Shown in pieces: positions 54,076 to 62,699 of a DNA stretch of 62,816 nt; within the stretch, counting starts at the first letter, position 1; each line of letters begins with the position of its first letter. Below the pieces are notes generated by a model. The model was not told the origin of the DNA and made no database searches. It saw only the letters and a list, made by a program, of their open reading frames with translations. Source of the DNA: Thiotrichaceae bacterium (GTDB lineage: Bacteria; Pseudomonadota; Gammaproteobacteria; Eutrophobiales; Eutrophobiaceae); assembly GCA_012960105.1 (NCBI GenBank), contig DUBV01000086.1, positions 1 through 62,816 of the forward strand, read 5' to 3'. Both the position numbers and the translations under genes were made by a program.

Positions 54076-55155
54076 ATGCTCGATTTTCTAAGCCGATGGT
54101 ATAGACGTTATTTTACGGATCCCCAAGCATCATTATTAGTCGTTTTGCTGATTGTGGGGATTGTCACCTTAGCAACTATGGGAAAAATGCTTGCGCCTTT
54201 GTTAGCGGCACTAGTTATCGCTTATTTGCTCGAAGGTGCAATTGCTAAGTTGCAGAAGAAAAAAATGTCCCGGTTTTGGGCCGTTAATCTGGTCTATATG
54301 ATGTTTGTCGCATTTATGATGTTTGTCTTACTTATATTATTGCCACTTATTTCCAGACAAGTTAGCCAGTTTTTTAAAGAAGTGCCCGATATGATAAGCA
54401 ATGGTCAAAAATTGCTCTCGCGTTTACCTGAGCAATATCCAGAATTTATTTCGGAAGAATATATCGAGGAATTGATTTCGACGATTCAAGGGGGGCTTAC
54501 TGATCTTGGGCAAAATGTGTTGTCAATTTCTGTGGCTTCTATACCGGCAATTATTACAGCGTTGGTTTATCTGATTCTAGTGCCATTAATGATTTTTTTC
54601 TTTCTGAAAGATAAAGCAATTATCCTTGATTGGATGGGACGATTTTTGCCAAAGGAAAGGAAATTGGTTAATGAAATATGGACGGAAATGGATGGGCAGA
54701 TTGGTAACTATGTACGTGGCAAGTCTAATGAGATTCTTATTGTTGGTAGTGTTTCCTATATTGTTTTTACTATCTTAGGTTTAAATTATGCGTCATTACT
54801 GGCGATGATTGTCGGTCTATCCGTATTAATTCCTTATATCGGTGCAGCAGTGGTTACTTTACCAATTGCTTTCGTTGGCTATTTCCAATGGGGTTTAGAA
54901 CCAGATTTTGTTTGGTTAATGGTTAGTTATGGCATCATCCAATTTTTAGATGGTAATGTACTAGTGCCGGTTCTTTTCTCAGAAGCGGTTAATTTACATC
55001 CGGTTGCTATTATTGTTGCGATACTGGTATTCGGTGGTCTTTGGGGTTTCTGGGGCGTGTTCTTTGCGATACCTTTAGCAACTTTAGTAAAGGCGCTTAT
55101 CAATGTCTGGCCGGTTCATGAAGGTGATGATGTGACTCTAACGGGTAAAAGCTAA
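54076..55155 (+). CDS. AI-2E family (PerM-like) membrane transporter
   Basis: A 359-residue protein with about seven or eight membrane helices of the AI-2E/PerM family, in which a conserved pore-like stretch PYIGAAVVTLPIAFVGYFQWG is near residue 255. Such proteins export quorum signals or permit small molecule flux; the substrate here is unknown. Starts with ATG at 54076. Followed by a strong hairpin and the convergent SWIB gene. Confidence 0.88.
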   Translation: MLDFLSRWYRRYFTDPQASLLVVLLIVGIVTLATMGKMLAPLLAALVIAYLLEGAIAKLQKKKMSRFWAVNLVYMMFVAFMMFVLLILLPLISRQVSQFFKEVPDMISNGQKLLSRLPEQYPEFISEEYIEELISTIQGGLTDLGQNVLSISVASIPAIITALVYLILVPLMIFFFLKDKAIILDWMGRFLPKERKLVNEIWTEMDGQIGNYVRGKSNEILIVGSVSYIVFTILGLNYASLLAMIVGLSVLIPYIGAAVVTLPIAFVGYFQWGLEPDFVWLMVSYGIIQFLDGNVLVPVLFSEAVNLHPVAIIVAILVFGGLWGFWGVFFAIPLATLVKALINVWPVHEGDDVTLTGKS

Positions 55156-55205
55156 GCTGCTTAAATTGAATGCTGTAGGGCGGGTACTGATTTTGAGTAT
55201 TTAAT

Positions 55206-55233
55206 GTAGAGCCTGCATTCATGCAGGCTCTAC
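55206..55233. terminator. perfect 13-bp hairpin between convergent genes
   Basis: GTAGAGCCTGCAT and ATGCAGGCTCTAC pair perfectly around a TC loop. It lies between two convergent genes, so it may serve as a bidirectional transcription stop, but no T-run follows. It could also be a short palindromic repeat element. Confidence 0.6.
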
Positions 55234-55241
55234 GCGTAAAC

Positions 55242-55568
55242 TTATTCTATGTTTGCGCCAACAACAGCAGCCATCTGCATCATGTTGATGGTTTCGCCTT
55301 CTTTCATGTTAGTAAGGTCTGTGAGCTTGCCTGACTTACTTGTAGATTTTGTATTTTTGAATATAGATAATAACTTAGCATCAGCGACGATGTACTTGCC
55401 GGCGTTCTCTGCTTTGCCATTTTCAGTTTTAGTTTGAAGCTTATTGCATTTAACATAGTCCCATAATTTTTTGGTGATCTCTGTTCTAGGAAGTTCGGTT
55501 GCGCCCAATAGAGCTGCCAGTTCACTTTTCAACTTTACAGGTTTACTTAATCCTTTTGCTTCTGCCAT
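55242..55568 (-). CDS. SWIB/MDM2-domain protein
   Basis: A 108-residue protein consisting almost only of a SWIB/MDM2 domain, the fold found in eukaryotic chromatin-remodelling and MDM2 proteins. Core residues ELAALLGATELPRTEITKKLWDYVKCNKLQ and KYIVADAKLLSIF match. It may bind DNA or a basic partner. The ATG at 55568 has AGGAG 6 nt upstream; an earlier ATG at 55583 is part of that ribosome site. Such single-domain proteins occur in a few bacteria, including chlamydiae; role unknown. Confidence 0.88.
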   Translation of the reverse strand: MAEAKGLSKPVKLKSELAALLGATELPRTEITKKLWDYVKCNKLQTKTENGKAENAGKYIVADAKLLSIFKNTKSTSKSGKLTDLTNMKEGETINMMQMAAVVGANIE

Positions 55569-55583
55569 CTTTAACTCCTTCAT

Positions 55584-55932
55584 ATCTAGGTTTAAATGAA
55601 ATTATTTTCAGGGTCAGATTTTCTGCCCGTTTATTTTTTAAAATTCATCTGTAGGGAATGCTCCCCTCTTCACCGTCATTGACGATGAAACAATAAATTA
55701 ATCCCTTGCTAACAAATTACTAAGGATCTAAATGTTGGTTAATAAGGGCAACCACCTTCACCGGTTGCTAGAAGTACTTTAACTAAATCTTATTACAATA
55801 TCCAGCCAGCATGCTTACTGACTTTATCATGTGATCTGGAATGACTATTATGAATAGCGAGACGAAGCAGATTAGCAGTAGAAAGGTGATTCTAATTTGC
55901 TGTGATATTAGTGAGTTAGGAATAATATTTAA
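55584..55932. other. gene-free stretch between SWIB and the mobile element
   Basis: About 350 bp. I see no gene, terminator or regulatory site that I can name. Contains short words such as GGGTCAGATTTTCTGCCCG that recur in many genomes as remnants of small repeats. Confidence 0.4.
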
Positions 55933-56092
55933 GGAACCTCTGATTAAGTCTGGGTCAAATAGATTGCAGGTTAAAATATCCTGATTCAAGGCGTGAAACG
56001 CGCGTAATAGCAGGGTTATTGCGAAGTTTTGCAACGCAGAAGCAAGATATTTTAATCGCAAAATATCGATTCATGAGTTAATCAGAGGTTCC
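55933..56092 (+). mobile_element. 160-bp MITE-like element, copy 2
   Basis: Ends GGAACCTCTGATTAA and TTAATCAGAGGTTCC form a perfect 15-bp inverted repeat. Flanks are TTAA on the left and TTGA on the right, a near 4-bp duplication. About 91 percent identical to copy 1 with no indels. A 92-codon frame on the minus strand that runs through it is not a gene. Confidence 0.88.
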
Positions 56093-56153
56093 TTGAGGCT
56101 ATAAGCTAGTGTTATAGGCATAAATAAGCTTGAAAATATTTTACAGTTTGAGC

Positions 56154-56930
56154 TTATTGATATTCGGCAATCAGCATTGTTAAGTCATCACTGTTAGCTT
56201 GGTTAGCGGCGAATTGTTCCGCGTCATTATAAATGTCTTGTATTAGCGACGTACAATTAAGAGCTCGATGTACACTTATAAAAGTCAATAAACGTTCAGC
56301 GCCGTAAGAATTTTTTAAATTATCACGCCATTCGATCAGGCCATCAGTGTAGGCAATAATTTTGTCGCCAGACTGTAATTGATAGCTCTCTTCAATGTAT
56401 TTTACCGGTTCATCTATAAATAATCCGAGTGGACAACCGGCTTCTTTAAATATGACCAGTTCCGAGTTATCTGCTGGTGCAACAATAATAGAAGGGTGCC
56501 CTGCATGGGTTACGTTCATTAGACCATCGGGACTAATTCGAAATAAGATACCGGTGACCGAGCGACCGGTATTACGTGAGGAAATTAAACGATTTAATTT
56601 GCGTATAGATTTATCCGTGGCTAGATTTGGTGTCAGACTATCGATGGCAATATGTACCATCATCGTCATTAATGCGGCAGATATGCCATGACCAGTCGCA
56701 TCGCCGATGAAGATCGCAAGCTCGCGTTCGCGATTTAAAATGAAATCATAAACATCACCGGAAACCAAATCATAAGGTTCATATATCAGGGCAATATCAA
56801 GATAATCAACATCAATGATTGTCGGTAGTACCGTTTGTTGAAAATCAGCTGCCAGCTTTAATTCATTTTCAAAATCGTGTTCTTTCGAAGAAAGAGAATC
56901 CAGAGGTTGTTGAAACGCATGTTGTTGCAT
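56154..56930 (-). CDS. PP2C-type SpoIIE/RsbU-like serine phosphatase
   Basis: A 258-residue phosphatase of the stress-signalling type. N-terminal helix with ENELKLAADFQQTVLP, then the PPM core: YDLVSGDVYDF, FIGDATGHGISAALMTMM, and NSDDLTMLIAEYQ supply the metal-binding aspartates. It usually dephosphorylates an anti-sigma or anti-anti-sigma factor; no such partner is adjacent. ATG at 56930. Last gene before the MITE copy on this strand. Confidence 0.9.
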   Translation of the reverse strand: MQQHAFQQPLDSLSSKEHDFENELKLAADFQQTVLPTIIDVDYLDIALIYEPYDLVSGDVYDFILNRERELAIFIGDATGHGISAALMTMMVHIAIDSLTPNLATDKSIRKLNRLISSRNTGRSVTGILFRISPDGLMNVTHAGHPSIIVAPADNSELVIFKEAGCPLGLFIDEPVKYIEESYQLQSGDKIIAYTDGLIEWRDNLKNSYGAERLLTFISVHRALNCTSLIQDIYNDAEQFAANQANSDDLTMLIAEYQ

Positions 56931-57024
56931 GATTTGACTCGAGTATAAATAGTGACAATTCAGTGTTTATAGCGGCAACCCCAAGTATTTCTTAATGCAA
57001 ATAAATGCACATTCAGGAGAGAAG

Positions 57025-57055
57025 TCTGGTCGCGCCATGTGCCAACGCGACCAGA
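57025..57055 (-). terminator. hairpin after the membrane cytochrome gene
   Basis: TCTGGTCGCG and CGCGACCAGA form a 10-bp GC-rich stem with an 11-nt loop just downstream of the cytochrome stop at 57069. No T-run follows. Confidence 0.55.
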
Positions 57056-57068
57056 GATAAATCGAGAG

Positions 57069-57833
57069 TTAGTCTTCCCAGGTATTAATGTAATAGTCTT
57101 TGCCGTTATATGGCATGACCCACATTTGGTACATACAGGTAAACCACATGAAGCTAGATGCCAATGAATAACCGACGCCGCCAATCATGGTGAACCAGGC
57201 AAAACCTGGATGCCATTTGGTCAACCACCAGGAAATGATATCGAGTATCAGGAAGATAAACGGCATCAAGATAGTGACTTCTTTTAGCCATTTTGGAATA
57301 CCTACTGAAAAACTAAAGATGAAACCCATAAGGAAAAAGATAAAAGCGATACCAAACAGGTGAATGTGCGAGACACGTGTTAAGGAATCAACCGAGGCAC
57401 CTTGATCAGCTTGTGCGATTTCTTTCATGACATCGTAGTTAGTAAGTGCAGGTAAGCCGGGCATATTGCCATGACAACCAGCACAATAGAGGTCAACTTC
57501 TGGTTTAACATCCGTCTTCCATGCTTCTTCCGATGCACCGTCTCTGGCCCAGCGAATCATCTTTGCGCGAATATCTTCGGGTGCCTTATCCTTCATTGAG
57601 CCGTTTAGTTTCGCTTCCAGTTTGCTATTACCGCGGTTGCCATAATAACTGTAGACAATGTCATCAACAGATAAACCCAGTTTTCCATCGGCCATGCCAT
57701 GTGTCAGCAGGATTTGCGCGCCGGCCATAACTAGACCAAAACCAATGGTTAATAGATAGCCTGTAAAAAGCATGCGGATAGATAGGCCGAGACTAGGTAA
57801 ATTAAACCAAGTAGTCTTATTGGGTTGTTTCAT
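57069..57833 (-). CDS. membrane-bound single-haem cytochrome c-like protein
   Basis: A 254-residue protein with an N-terminal membrane helix (about 20-44), a periplasmic stretch with one c-type haem motif CAGCH (C117, C120, H121), and about four C-terminal helices. A histidine pair in VSHIHLFG (156 and 158) could be an axial or redox ligand. Similar proteins occur in sulfur-oxidising gammaproteobacteria, but I know no function. It has no fixed partner here: neighbours are PhoH upstream and a PP2C gene downstream on the same strand. Confidence 0.75.
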   Translation of the reverse strand: MKQPNKTTWFNLPSLGLSIRMLFTGYLLTIGFGLVMAGAQILLTHGMADGKLGLSVDDIVYSYYGNRGNSKLEAKLNGSMKDKAPEDIRAKMIRWARDGASEEAWKTDVKPEVDLYCAGCHGNMPGLPALTNYDVMKEIAQADQGASVDSLTRVSHIHLFGIAFIFFLMGFIFSFSVGIPKWLKEVTILMPFIFLILDIISWWLTKWHPGFAWFTMIGGVGYSLASSFMWFTCMYQMWVMPYNGKDYYINTWED

Positions 57834-57945
57834 ATTTTTTCTCGCTTTTTGTTATTATTATGCGTTATTAATGGTGATTAATAGGTCTGCGTTCGATTTT
57901 AGTTTCTCTCAGAACTTTAATCTAGACTAATGTTATTTTAAATAT

Positions 57946-59352
57946 TTAAAGCACGTCATTGGCGAAATCAGCCAAACGTGAGCGTTCTCCGCGCATTAAG
58001 GTAATATGCCCGCTATGTCCCCAGTTTTTAAATCGGTCTACGACGTAGGTAAGACCAGACGTCGTTTCTGTCAAATAAGGCGTGTCAATCTGTGAAATAT
58101 TACCCAGTACAATCATTTTACTTCCGGGGCCTGTACGTGTGATCAGGGTTTTCATCTGCTTTGCCGTCAGATTTTGCGCTTCATCGACAATGATGTAACG
58201 GTTTAGAAAGGTGCGGCCTCGCATAAAATTGAGAGAACGTATTTTAATTCGTTTGGATAACAAATCCGAAGTAACGGCACGTTCCCAATCATCATTGTTA
58301 TCCGTGTTGGTTAATACTTCGAGGTTATCCATCAAGGCTCCCATCCACGGCGCCATTTTTTCTTCTTCGGTTCCGGGTAGAAAGCCTATATCTTCACCAA
58401 CAGGAATGGTGACGCGTGTGATAATAATTTCGCGGTAGAGTTTCTGATCCATTACTTGTGCAAGACCTGCTGCAAGAGAGAGTAAGGTTTTCCCCGTCCC
58501 GGCAACACCAAGGATAGTCACCAAATCGACATCGGGATCCATTAACATGTTTAAGGCAAAATTTTGTTCACGATTCTTTGCATTAACACCCCAGACTGAT
58601 TTTTTATCTTCTCTATAATCCGTTGCGTGTACTAGCGTGGTACTTTCGTTGTCAGTTTTTTTTACCAGTGCTTCAAAGCCGACCCCTTCTTCAGAATATA
58701 AACATTGATAGGGATAGCATTCCTCCAGCGGCTGGCCTTGTATTTTATACAAGCTACGTAAATCTTCTTGCCATGAAGTAAGCGCATCAGATTTAGCCTC
58801 CCAAAAGTCATCGGGTAATTTATTAATGCCGGTATAAAGTAAGTCAGCATCATCAAGTACTTTATCGCTGGTGTAATCTTCAGTATGGATACCAATAACA
58901 TGTGCTTTGATACGTAAGTTGATATCTTTGGAGACCAGCGTGACGACTTTGTCCGGGTATTTTTTTTGTAAGGAAAGCGTTGTGCTGAGTATAGAATTAT
59001 CGGCATTTTTTCCTGGCAGAGTTTCCGGCAAGCTGTCCGCTAGAATTTGTGTTTGTAAAAATAATCGACCACATGGAGCACTGTCTCCGTTCACTTGCAA
59101 TGCTGAAGTGAGTTTCAGGCCATTATTAATATCATCCGTTCCTGCGGTTTTAATAATATCATCTATAAAGCGGCTGACTTGACGCACGTTTCGCGCTACT
59201 TCGGAAAGGCCTTTTTTGCCAGCATCAAGTTCTTCCAATACCACCATCGGGATGAAAAGATCATGCTCCTGAAAACGGAACAGTGCGACTGGGTCATGCA
59301 TTAAAACATTCGTATCTAATACGAATAATCGAGTGAGATCTTTTTCTGACAT
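57946..59352 (-). CDS. PhoH-family ATPase with N-terminal PIN domain
   Basis: A 468-residue protein with an N-terminal PIN-like nuclease domain (about 1-140, metal aspartates in FVLDTNVLMHD and GKNADNSIL) and a C-terminal PhoH/P-loop domain (about 250-460, Walker A GVAGTGKT, Walker B IVDEAQN). This is the YlaK/PhoH2 type, with combined RNase and helicase features. ATG at 59352. bcp lies 22 nt upstream on the same strand. Confidence 0.92.
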   Translation of the reverse strand: MSEKDLTRLFVLDTNVLMHDPVALFRFQEHDLFIPMVVLEELDAGKKGLSEVARNVRQVSRFIDDIIKTAGTDDINNGLKLTSALQVNGDSAPCGRLFLQTQILADSLPETLPGKNADNSILSTTLSLQKKYPDKVVTLVSKDINLRIKAHVIGIHTEDYTSDKVLDDADLLYTGINKLPDDFWEAKSDALTSWQEDLRSLYKIQGQPLEECYPYQCLYSEEGVGFEALVKKTDNESTTLVHATDYREDKKSVWGVNAKNREQNFALNMLMDPDVDLVTILGVAGTGKTLLSLAAGLAQVMDQKLYREIIITRVTIPVGEDIGFLPGTEEEKMAPWMGALMDNLEVLTNTDNNDDWERAVTSDLLSKRIKIRSLNFMRGRTFLNRYIIVDEAQNLTAKQMKTLITRTGPGSKMIVLGNISQIDTPYLTETTSGLTYVVDRFKNWGHSGHITLMRGERSRLADFANDVL

Positions 59353-59373
59353 TAGATTACCTCAACATTTTTA

Positions 59374-59841
59374 TTATAAGTTTTTAACTGCTTCGAGAAC
59401 CTCTTCAATATGCCCTTTAACTTTTACCTTGCGCCATTCGTTACGTAAGATGCCTTTTTCATCTATTAAAAAAGTGGATCGTTCTATACCCATATGTATT
59501 TTGCCATACATATTTTTTTCTTTGATGACATCAAAGAGCGTACAAAGTTTTTCATCTTCGTCCGAGAGTAAATCGAAAGGAAATTTCTGTTTTTCCTTAA
59601 ATCGTTCATGAGAAGATAATTTATCGCGCGACACACCTAATATGCGGGTGTTGCGAGAACTAAATTTGCGAATATTATCTCTAAAATCCTGACCTTCCAG
59701 AGTACAACCCGGGGTACTGTCTTTTGGGTAGAAATACAGAACAATATTTTTACCTTTCAGATCCGAGAGTTTGATGGTTTGTTCGCCAGTTGCAGGCAAA
59801 CTAAATGCAGGTACTTTTTTCGCAATACTGACTTTGCTCAT
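59374..59841 (-). CDS. bcp: thioredoxin-dependent peroxiredoxin (bacterioferritin comigratory protein)
   Basis: A 155-residue atypical peroxiredoxin. The peroxidatic C46 is in STPGCTLEGQ. The resolving cysteine that E. coli BCP has five residues later is absent (Q51 here), so this is a 1-Cys variant needing an external thiol. Start MSKVSIAKKVPAFSLP is typical. Order bcp-gcvR-dapA-bamC is the E. coli one. Confidence 0.93.
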   Translation of the reverse strand: MSKVSIAKKVPAFSLPATGEQTIKLSDLKGKNIVLYFYPKDSTPGCTLEGQDFRDNIRKFSSRNTRILGVSRDKLSSHERFKEKQKFPFDLLSDEDEKLCTLFDVIKEKNMYGKIHMGIERSTFLIDEKGILRNEWRKVKVKGHIEEVLEAVKNL

Positions 59842-59890
59842 AATCTAATAATAGCTCGTATATTTTATTTTTCGTAATAAATATTTTCTT

Positions 59891-60030
59891 AGGGGACTTC
59901 TAAAAATAGTGATTTTTTTGTGAGTGCGAGGAAGCGACGCACGGAGAATCTGAGTGTATATCTAATACATGAAGGTTCGAGTACGGCGCTGACGAAGCAA
60001 TCATAAAAAAAGCGCATTTTTAGGAGTACC
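59891..60030 (+). repeat. palindromic mobile repeat, family 1, copy C
   Basis: About 140 bp, the clearest copy. Left end AGGGGACTTCTAAAAATAGT, right end AAAATGCGC-type when inverted (AGGGTACTCCTAAAAATGCG), giving inverted repeats of about 20 bp with several mismatches. Central palindrome GTGTATATCTAATACATGA. It ends 2 nt before the gcvR stop and lies between bcp and gcvR. Non-coding. Confidence 0.78.
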
Positions 60031-60031
60031 C

Positions 60032-60559
60032 TTATTTTACAGGTTCCATTATGGCATCAAGATTAAGGCGGTCACAAAATTCAATGAAATCGCCGCGCAT
60101 GCCTGCAATAGAGGTATCTAAAGGGATGCTTACCAACATATGCAGGGAAAACATCTTCGCCGCGGTATGTGATGCCTCGTAGGTATGTGATGCCATTTCC
60201 TGAATACGCAAATCATTACTCAACATGAAATTGGCGATATCATAAATAATTCTCGTTTGGTCAATGCCAACGACATCAATGGCATAGGGCATAGTATCAC
60301 CCTGCAAACTTTCAACTTCAGTGCGATTCGTCAGAATTTTGATGTCGTGCTGCTGTTCCAGATTAGCCAACATCGCTTCGATTTTAGCAATCGAGTCCCA
60401 ACTTCCTGATAAAAAAAGCATCAATGAAAGCTGATGACCTAGCACTTTAAATTGGCTATCGACAATATTGCAGCCGCTGGATTCAGGTAATTTGGAGAAT
60501 GTGCGAATGATTTTGCTGGAATTTTCGATTAAGGCACTGACTACGAGATATTTCTGCAT
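60032..60559 (-). CDS. gcvR: glycine cleavage system transcriptional repressor GcvR (ACT domains)
   Basis: A 175-residue protein with two ACT-like domains (about 1-80 and 92-170): LVVSALIENSSKIIRTFSKLPESSGCNIVDSQ and AIDVVGIDQTRIIYDIANFML. In E. coli GcvR controls the gcv operon with GcvA. Located between bcp and dapA as in E. coli, though the copy C repeat separates it from bcp. A solitary gcvH in this window is a plausible target. Confidence 0.88.
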   Translation of the reverse strand: MQKYLVVSALIENSSKIIRTFSKLPESSGCNIVDSQFKVLGHQLSLMLFLSGSWDSIAKIEAMLANLEQQHDIKILTNRTEVESLQGDTMPYAIDVVGIDQTRIIYDIANFMLSNDLRIQEMASHTYEASHTAAKMFSLHMLVSIPLDTSIAGMRGDFIEFCDRLNLDAIMEPVK

Positions 60560-60727
60560 ACTAAATTGTAGGGATATTCAGGTAATTATTGTAAAAATAG
60601 TCTGATTTTAGTGTCATTTACGTAAAGCCATCCTATTAGGAATTATAAAAGCTTATTGCCCTTGTCATAGGGACGTTTCATTAAGTACCATACACGTTTT
60701 TGCCAATTACTCATAATTACTAAAAAT

Positions 60728-61618
60728 ATGTTTACTGGAAGTATGGTTGCCGTTGTTACCCCAATGCAGGCAGGGGTTCGTCCTGATACTGAGCTTGATC
60801 ATCAGGCATTAGAGAAATTACTCGAATTTCATATCGAGCAGGGTACCGATGCGATCGTCTCTGTCGGCACAACAGGCGAATCGGCGACGCTAACAGAGAA
60901 AGAACATTGTGCGGTGATTAAAGAAATGGTCGAAATTGTGAATGGTCGGATTCCGGTCATCGCTGGTACCGGTGCAAATTCGACTATCGAAGCAATTGCG
61001 TTGACTAAAAGCGCAAAGGAAGTCGGTGCCGATGCCTGTTTACTGGTGACACCTTATTATAATAAGCCAACACAAGAAGGCTTGTACCAACATCACAAAG
61101 CGGTTGCCGAGGCGGTAAATATTCCGCAAATACTTTATAATGTACCGGGCAGAACAGCCTGTGACATGTTGCCGGAAACGATCATTCGACTTGCTTCAGT
61201 AGATAATATTATTGGTGTTAAAGAAGCGACGGCAGATTTATCAAGAATAAAGCCAATTCAGGAAGGCACATATGATGACTTTCTATTATTGAGTGGCGAT
61301 GATGAAACTACCAAAGATTTTATTCTTCAAGGTGGTCATGGTTCTATTTCGGTTACCGCCAATGTAGCACCGAAGGCGATGCATGAGATGATTGAGCTGG
61401 CATTAAAAGGAGATGTTGAAGGTGCAACTAAAATTGATGAGACCTTATTAGGTTTGCATCAAAAACTATTTGTCGAATCAAACCCAATACCAGTGAAATG
61501 GGCGGTACATAAATTAGGTTTGATACAAGCAGGAATTAGACTGCCGATGACCTGGATGTCGGAATCAGTAGAAACAGAATTACTTAATGCCATGAAACAG
61601 GCAGGAGTTATAAATTAA
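60728..61618 (+). CDS. dapA: 4-hydroxy-tetrahydrodipicolinate synthase
   Basis: Condenses pyruvate with aspartate semialdehyde, the first step of lysine and diaminopimelate synthesis. TIM barrel with [24 protein letters not shown] and [11 protein letters not shown], the last with the Schiff-base lysine. Length 296, normal. ATG at 60728, 109 codons from the usual catalytic region start; divergent from gcvR, and bamC follows after 4 nt. Confidence 0.96.
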   Translation: MFTGSMVAVVTPMQAGVRPDTELDHQALEKLLEFHIEQGTDAIVSVGTTGESATLTEKEHCAVIKEMVEIVNGRIPVIAGTGANSTIEAIALTKSAKEVGADACLLVTPYYNKPTQEGLYQHHKAVAEAVNIPQILYNVPGRTACDMLPETIIRLASVDNIIGVKEATADLSRIKPIQEGTYDDFLLLSGDDETTKDFILQGGHGSISVTANVAPKAMHEMIELALKGDVEGATKIDETLLGLHQKLFVESNPIPVKWAVHKLGLIQAGIRLPMTWMSESVETELLNAMKQAGVIN

Positions 61619-61622
61619 TATT

Positions 61623-62678
61623 ATGTCAATTTTAAGAAACTTGGTTTTACTCATTTGTACGTTAAGCATTGTTGCTTGTTCATCCTTGCCGAACTTGGAT
61701 GAAGTATTAACGGATAAGCGCAAAACCTATCATAAGAGTCGAGACCTGCCGACACTGGAAGTGCCTCCTGATTTAACGATCACCGAAGGTGAATACGCAA
61801 CGGCAATTCCTAGTGATGAACAAGCTAATACCTTAAGCGAATTCCAAAGACAACGTGCTGCTGGCACACGTAAATCAATTGGTGGAGCCGTACTTGGTGG
61901 TGGCCAAGCTGATGGTGAACAATGGTTAGCATTACAAGGCGACAACGCTGATATCTGGCCACAGTTACATCAGTTCTGGAAAGAGAAAGGCTATGTGTTG
62001 GATCTGGATGATGCAGAGTTAGGTGTGTTAGAAACAGGTTGGAAAGATGGTGAAGGCGAGAAACATCGATTCAAAATTTTTACCGAGCCAGGTGAAACGG
62101 GTGATACGATCTTATTTCTATCTAGTGAAAGACAAGAGTTGTCGGAAGGAGATTGGCTAGAAGCAAGTGCCGATGTGGAGTTGGAAAAGAAAATGATCCG
62201 TAAACTAAGTCTGCATTTTTATGGTACTACTTTTGATGCTCCAACAAGTGTTGCCGACACTAGCAGTACAACTACTTCAAAACCTAAAGAAGAAAAAACA
62301 TTTAGAGCTCAATCCGAAGTACTAGATGCAGGTGATGGAAAAAGTTATCTGGTTATTCCGGAAGAGTTTACCAGTGCATGGCGTGATACCGAGCTAGTGA
62401 TTCAACGTGCTGGTTATATTGTTCAGGAAAGCAGCCAGGAAAGCGGCACCTATAATATTCTTTACTACAAACATAAGACTGAAGAAGATGAAGGTTTATT
62501 TGATAAGCTAAAATTTTGGGGTGATGACGATGATGAAGGTATTCCTTATCAGTTAAGTCTCACAGGCGTTGGTGTTAAGACTGAAGTGATTGTTATGAAT
62601 GAAGATGAGGAATGGGAAACAGGAGATGATGCAGGGGTTATTCTTTCTACACTAAAGGATTTGTATAACAACCTATAA
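61623..62678 (+). CDS. bamC: outer-membrane protein assembly factor BamC
   Basis: A lipoprotein of the BAM complex. The lipobox SIVACSS gives C19. The unstructured N-terminal part (about 20-100) includes VPPDLTITEGEYATAIP and binds BamD in the family; two helix-grip domains follow (about 110-205 and 225-340). Length 351. Directly after dapA, as in E. coli (nlpB). Confidence 0.92.
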   Translation: MSILRNLVLLICTLSIVACSSLPNLDEVLTDKRKTYHKSRDLPTLEVPPDLTITEGEYATAIPSDEQANTLSEFQRQRAAGTRKSIGGAVLGGGQADGEQWLALQGDNADIWPQLHQFWKEKGYVLDLDDAELGVLETGWKDGEGEKHRFKIFTEPGETGDTILFLSSERQELSEGDWLEASADVELEKKMIRKLSLHFYGTTFDAPTSVADTSSTTTSKPKEEKTFRAQSEVLDAGDGKSYLVIPEEFTSAWRDTELVIQRAGYIVQESSQESGTYNILYYKHKTEEDEGLFDKLKFWGDDDDEGIPYQLSLTGVGVKTEVIVMNEDEEWETGDDAGVILSTLKDLYNNL

Positions 62679-62699
62679 TTATTATTTGAGAGTGAGTCT

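Noticed and set aside
55783-56061. 92-codon minus-strand frame
   Set aside because: Mostly within MITE copy 2 and its flank; the other copy does not keep it open in the same way.
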